From contig JAZQRF010000112.1 of NCBI GenBank assembly GCA_045629485.1, forward strand, positions 1 through 25,773: a stretch of 25,773 bases of DNA. Direction: 5' to 3'. The first letter of the stretch is position 1; each line of letters opens with the position of its first letter. Shown in pieces: positions 25,288-25,773 of this stretch. Source of the DNA: Pseudopedobacter sp045629485 (GTDB taxonomy: Bacteria; Bacteroidota; Bacteroidia; Sphingobacteriales; Sphingobacteriaceae). The notes under the pieces were generated by a model that saw only the letters and a list, made by a program, of their open reading frames with translations, did no database searches and was not told the DNA's origin. The position numbers and the translations under genes are program-made.

Positions 25288-25646
25288 GTCTTCCTCTCCG
25301 CTTATAGGTCCACTATAAGTTTTTTATATTCCGTTTCAAGTTAGCGAATTCACTCTAATGAGTTGATTTTCATGTCCCTGATAATATATGCCACTTAATA
25401 TAAAATAGTTGATATATCAGGATGTGTTAAAAAAGGATCATTTTGGTACAATATTGGTTTATCGAATTTGGAATGATGCAACAGTTAAGGGATATTTCCG
25501 TATAAAAACAAAAACGCCGCGGTTATCCCGCTATTATTTGTTAAATGAATTTGCTTACAGAGTAGAAATACGAAAAAGTAAAGTGTTTATGTATGTTTTA
25601 CTTTGCAATATTTCCATAATTGAGCTGTCCTAGAAATTGATTGCTT
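25288..25646 (+). other. Non-coding gap between the PUL and the next gene, with a second hairpin
   Basis: A second terminator-like hairpin lies at 25301-25319 (CTTATAG, 5-nt loop GTCCA, CTATAAG) followed by T6 at 25320-25325. The rest of the gap holds no gene I can support. A 74-codon open frame from a TTG at 25409 has no recognisable motif, and the clear start of the next gene follows at 25647. Confidence 0.55.
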
Positions 25647-25773
25647 ATGAGTAGAATTTTACTCCTTCTGTTTTTTATGCTGTCTATCGGGATGCCTTCA
25701 GTTTTTTCACAGGAACTGGCCATCACTAATGTAGCACCCGGCCCCTATACGCCAGGTTCGTCTATTTCAGCTT
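25647..25773 (+). CDS. Secreted protein, N-terminal part only (runs off the window)
   Basis: Only 42 codons are visible. The ATG at 25647 starts a clear signal peptide (MSRILLLLFFMLSIGMPSV ending FSQ), followed by ELAITNVAPGPYTPGSSISA. The mature start resembles the beginning of large Ig-like or PKD-repeat surface proteins of Bacteroidota, often with gliding-motility or T9SS tails, but too little is present for a family call. It lies behind two tandem terminator-like hairpins, so it probably does not belong to the PUL. Confidence 0.6.
   Translation, partial: MSRILLLLFFMLSIGMPSVFSQELAITNVAPGPYTPGSSISA

Noticed and set aside
25409..25633. Open frame of 74 codons on the plus strand
   Set aside because: It starts with TTG, shows no motif or signal and lies in a low-complexity gap; I see no support for a gene.

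Overview
The window looks like a stretch of chromosome from a soil or plant-associated Bacteroidota of the Sphingobacteriaceae type (Pedobacter or a relative). It is AT-rich, has almost no Shine-Dalgarno sequences, and carries a SusC/SusD pair, Spase I and lipoprotein signals, AraC regulators and a protein with a probable type IX secretion tail. These traits support the phylum strongly and the genus only loosely. Almost the whole window is one polysaccharide utilization locus (PUL).

Layout. Positions 1-881 are non-coding and unusually rich in T- and A-tracts, with a phased 10-bp tandem repeat. An L-fucose/L-rhamnose mutarotase (882-1256, +) converges on, and overlaps by 15 bp, an AraC regulator (1242-2147, -). 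Divergent from that regulator is a second AraC gene (2365-3231, +), followed by a GH3 beta-glycosidase, a beta-helix lipoprotein and a GH29 alpha-L-fucosidase that ends at a clear terminator (9374-9404). Next come a secreted T9SS-type protein whose signal peptide is cut off by a one-base frameshift (9517-10829), and a SusC-SusD-FAS1 lipoprotein operon (11275-16710) with its own terminator. Then follow an unclassified secreted protein, probably an alpha/alpha-toroid (16824-18053), a GH31 alpha-glycosidase (18156-20294) and a short decayed piece of what looks like a GH92 mannosidase gene (20333-20538). A bidirectional terminator separates these from a GH105 unsaturated-uronyl hydrolase on the minus strand (20608-21741). 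Two further GH29 fucosidases (21976-25251, +) end at two terminator-like hairpins in tandem. The last bases begin an unrelated secreted protein that runs off the window.

How the genes fit together (inference). SusC/SusD import oligosaccharides from a surface-bound glycan. Three GH29 enzymes remove alpha-L-fucose and the mutarotase prepares the released sugar for catabolism. GH31 would remove alpha-galactose or alpha-xylose and GH3 beta-linked glucose or xylose. GH105 acts on the unsaturated uronic acid left by a polysaccharide lyase, yet no recognised lyase is present. The beta-helix lipoprotein and the alpha/alpha protein are therefore the obvious candidates for that missing lyase. The target would be a fucose-rich, uronic-acid-containing heteropolysaccharide (plant gum or mucilage, fucosylated arabinogalactan, or a fungal or bacterial exopolysaccharide); the sequence does not settle which. 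No sulfatase, hybrid two-component regulator, SusR or ECF sigma/anti-sigma pair lies in the window, so the two AraC proteins are the local candidates for control.
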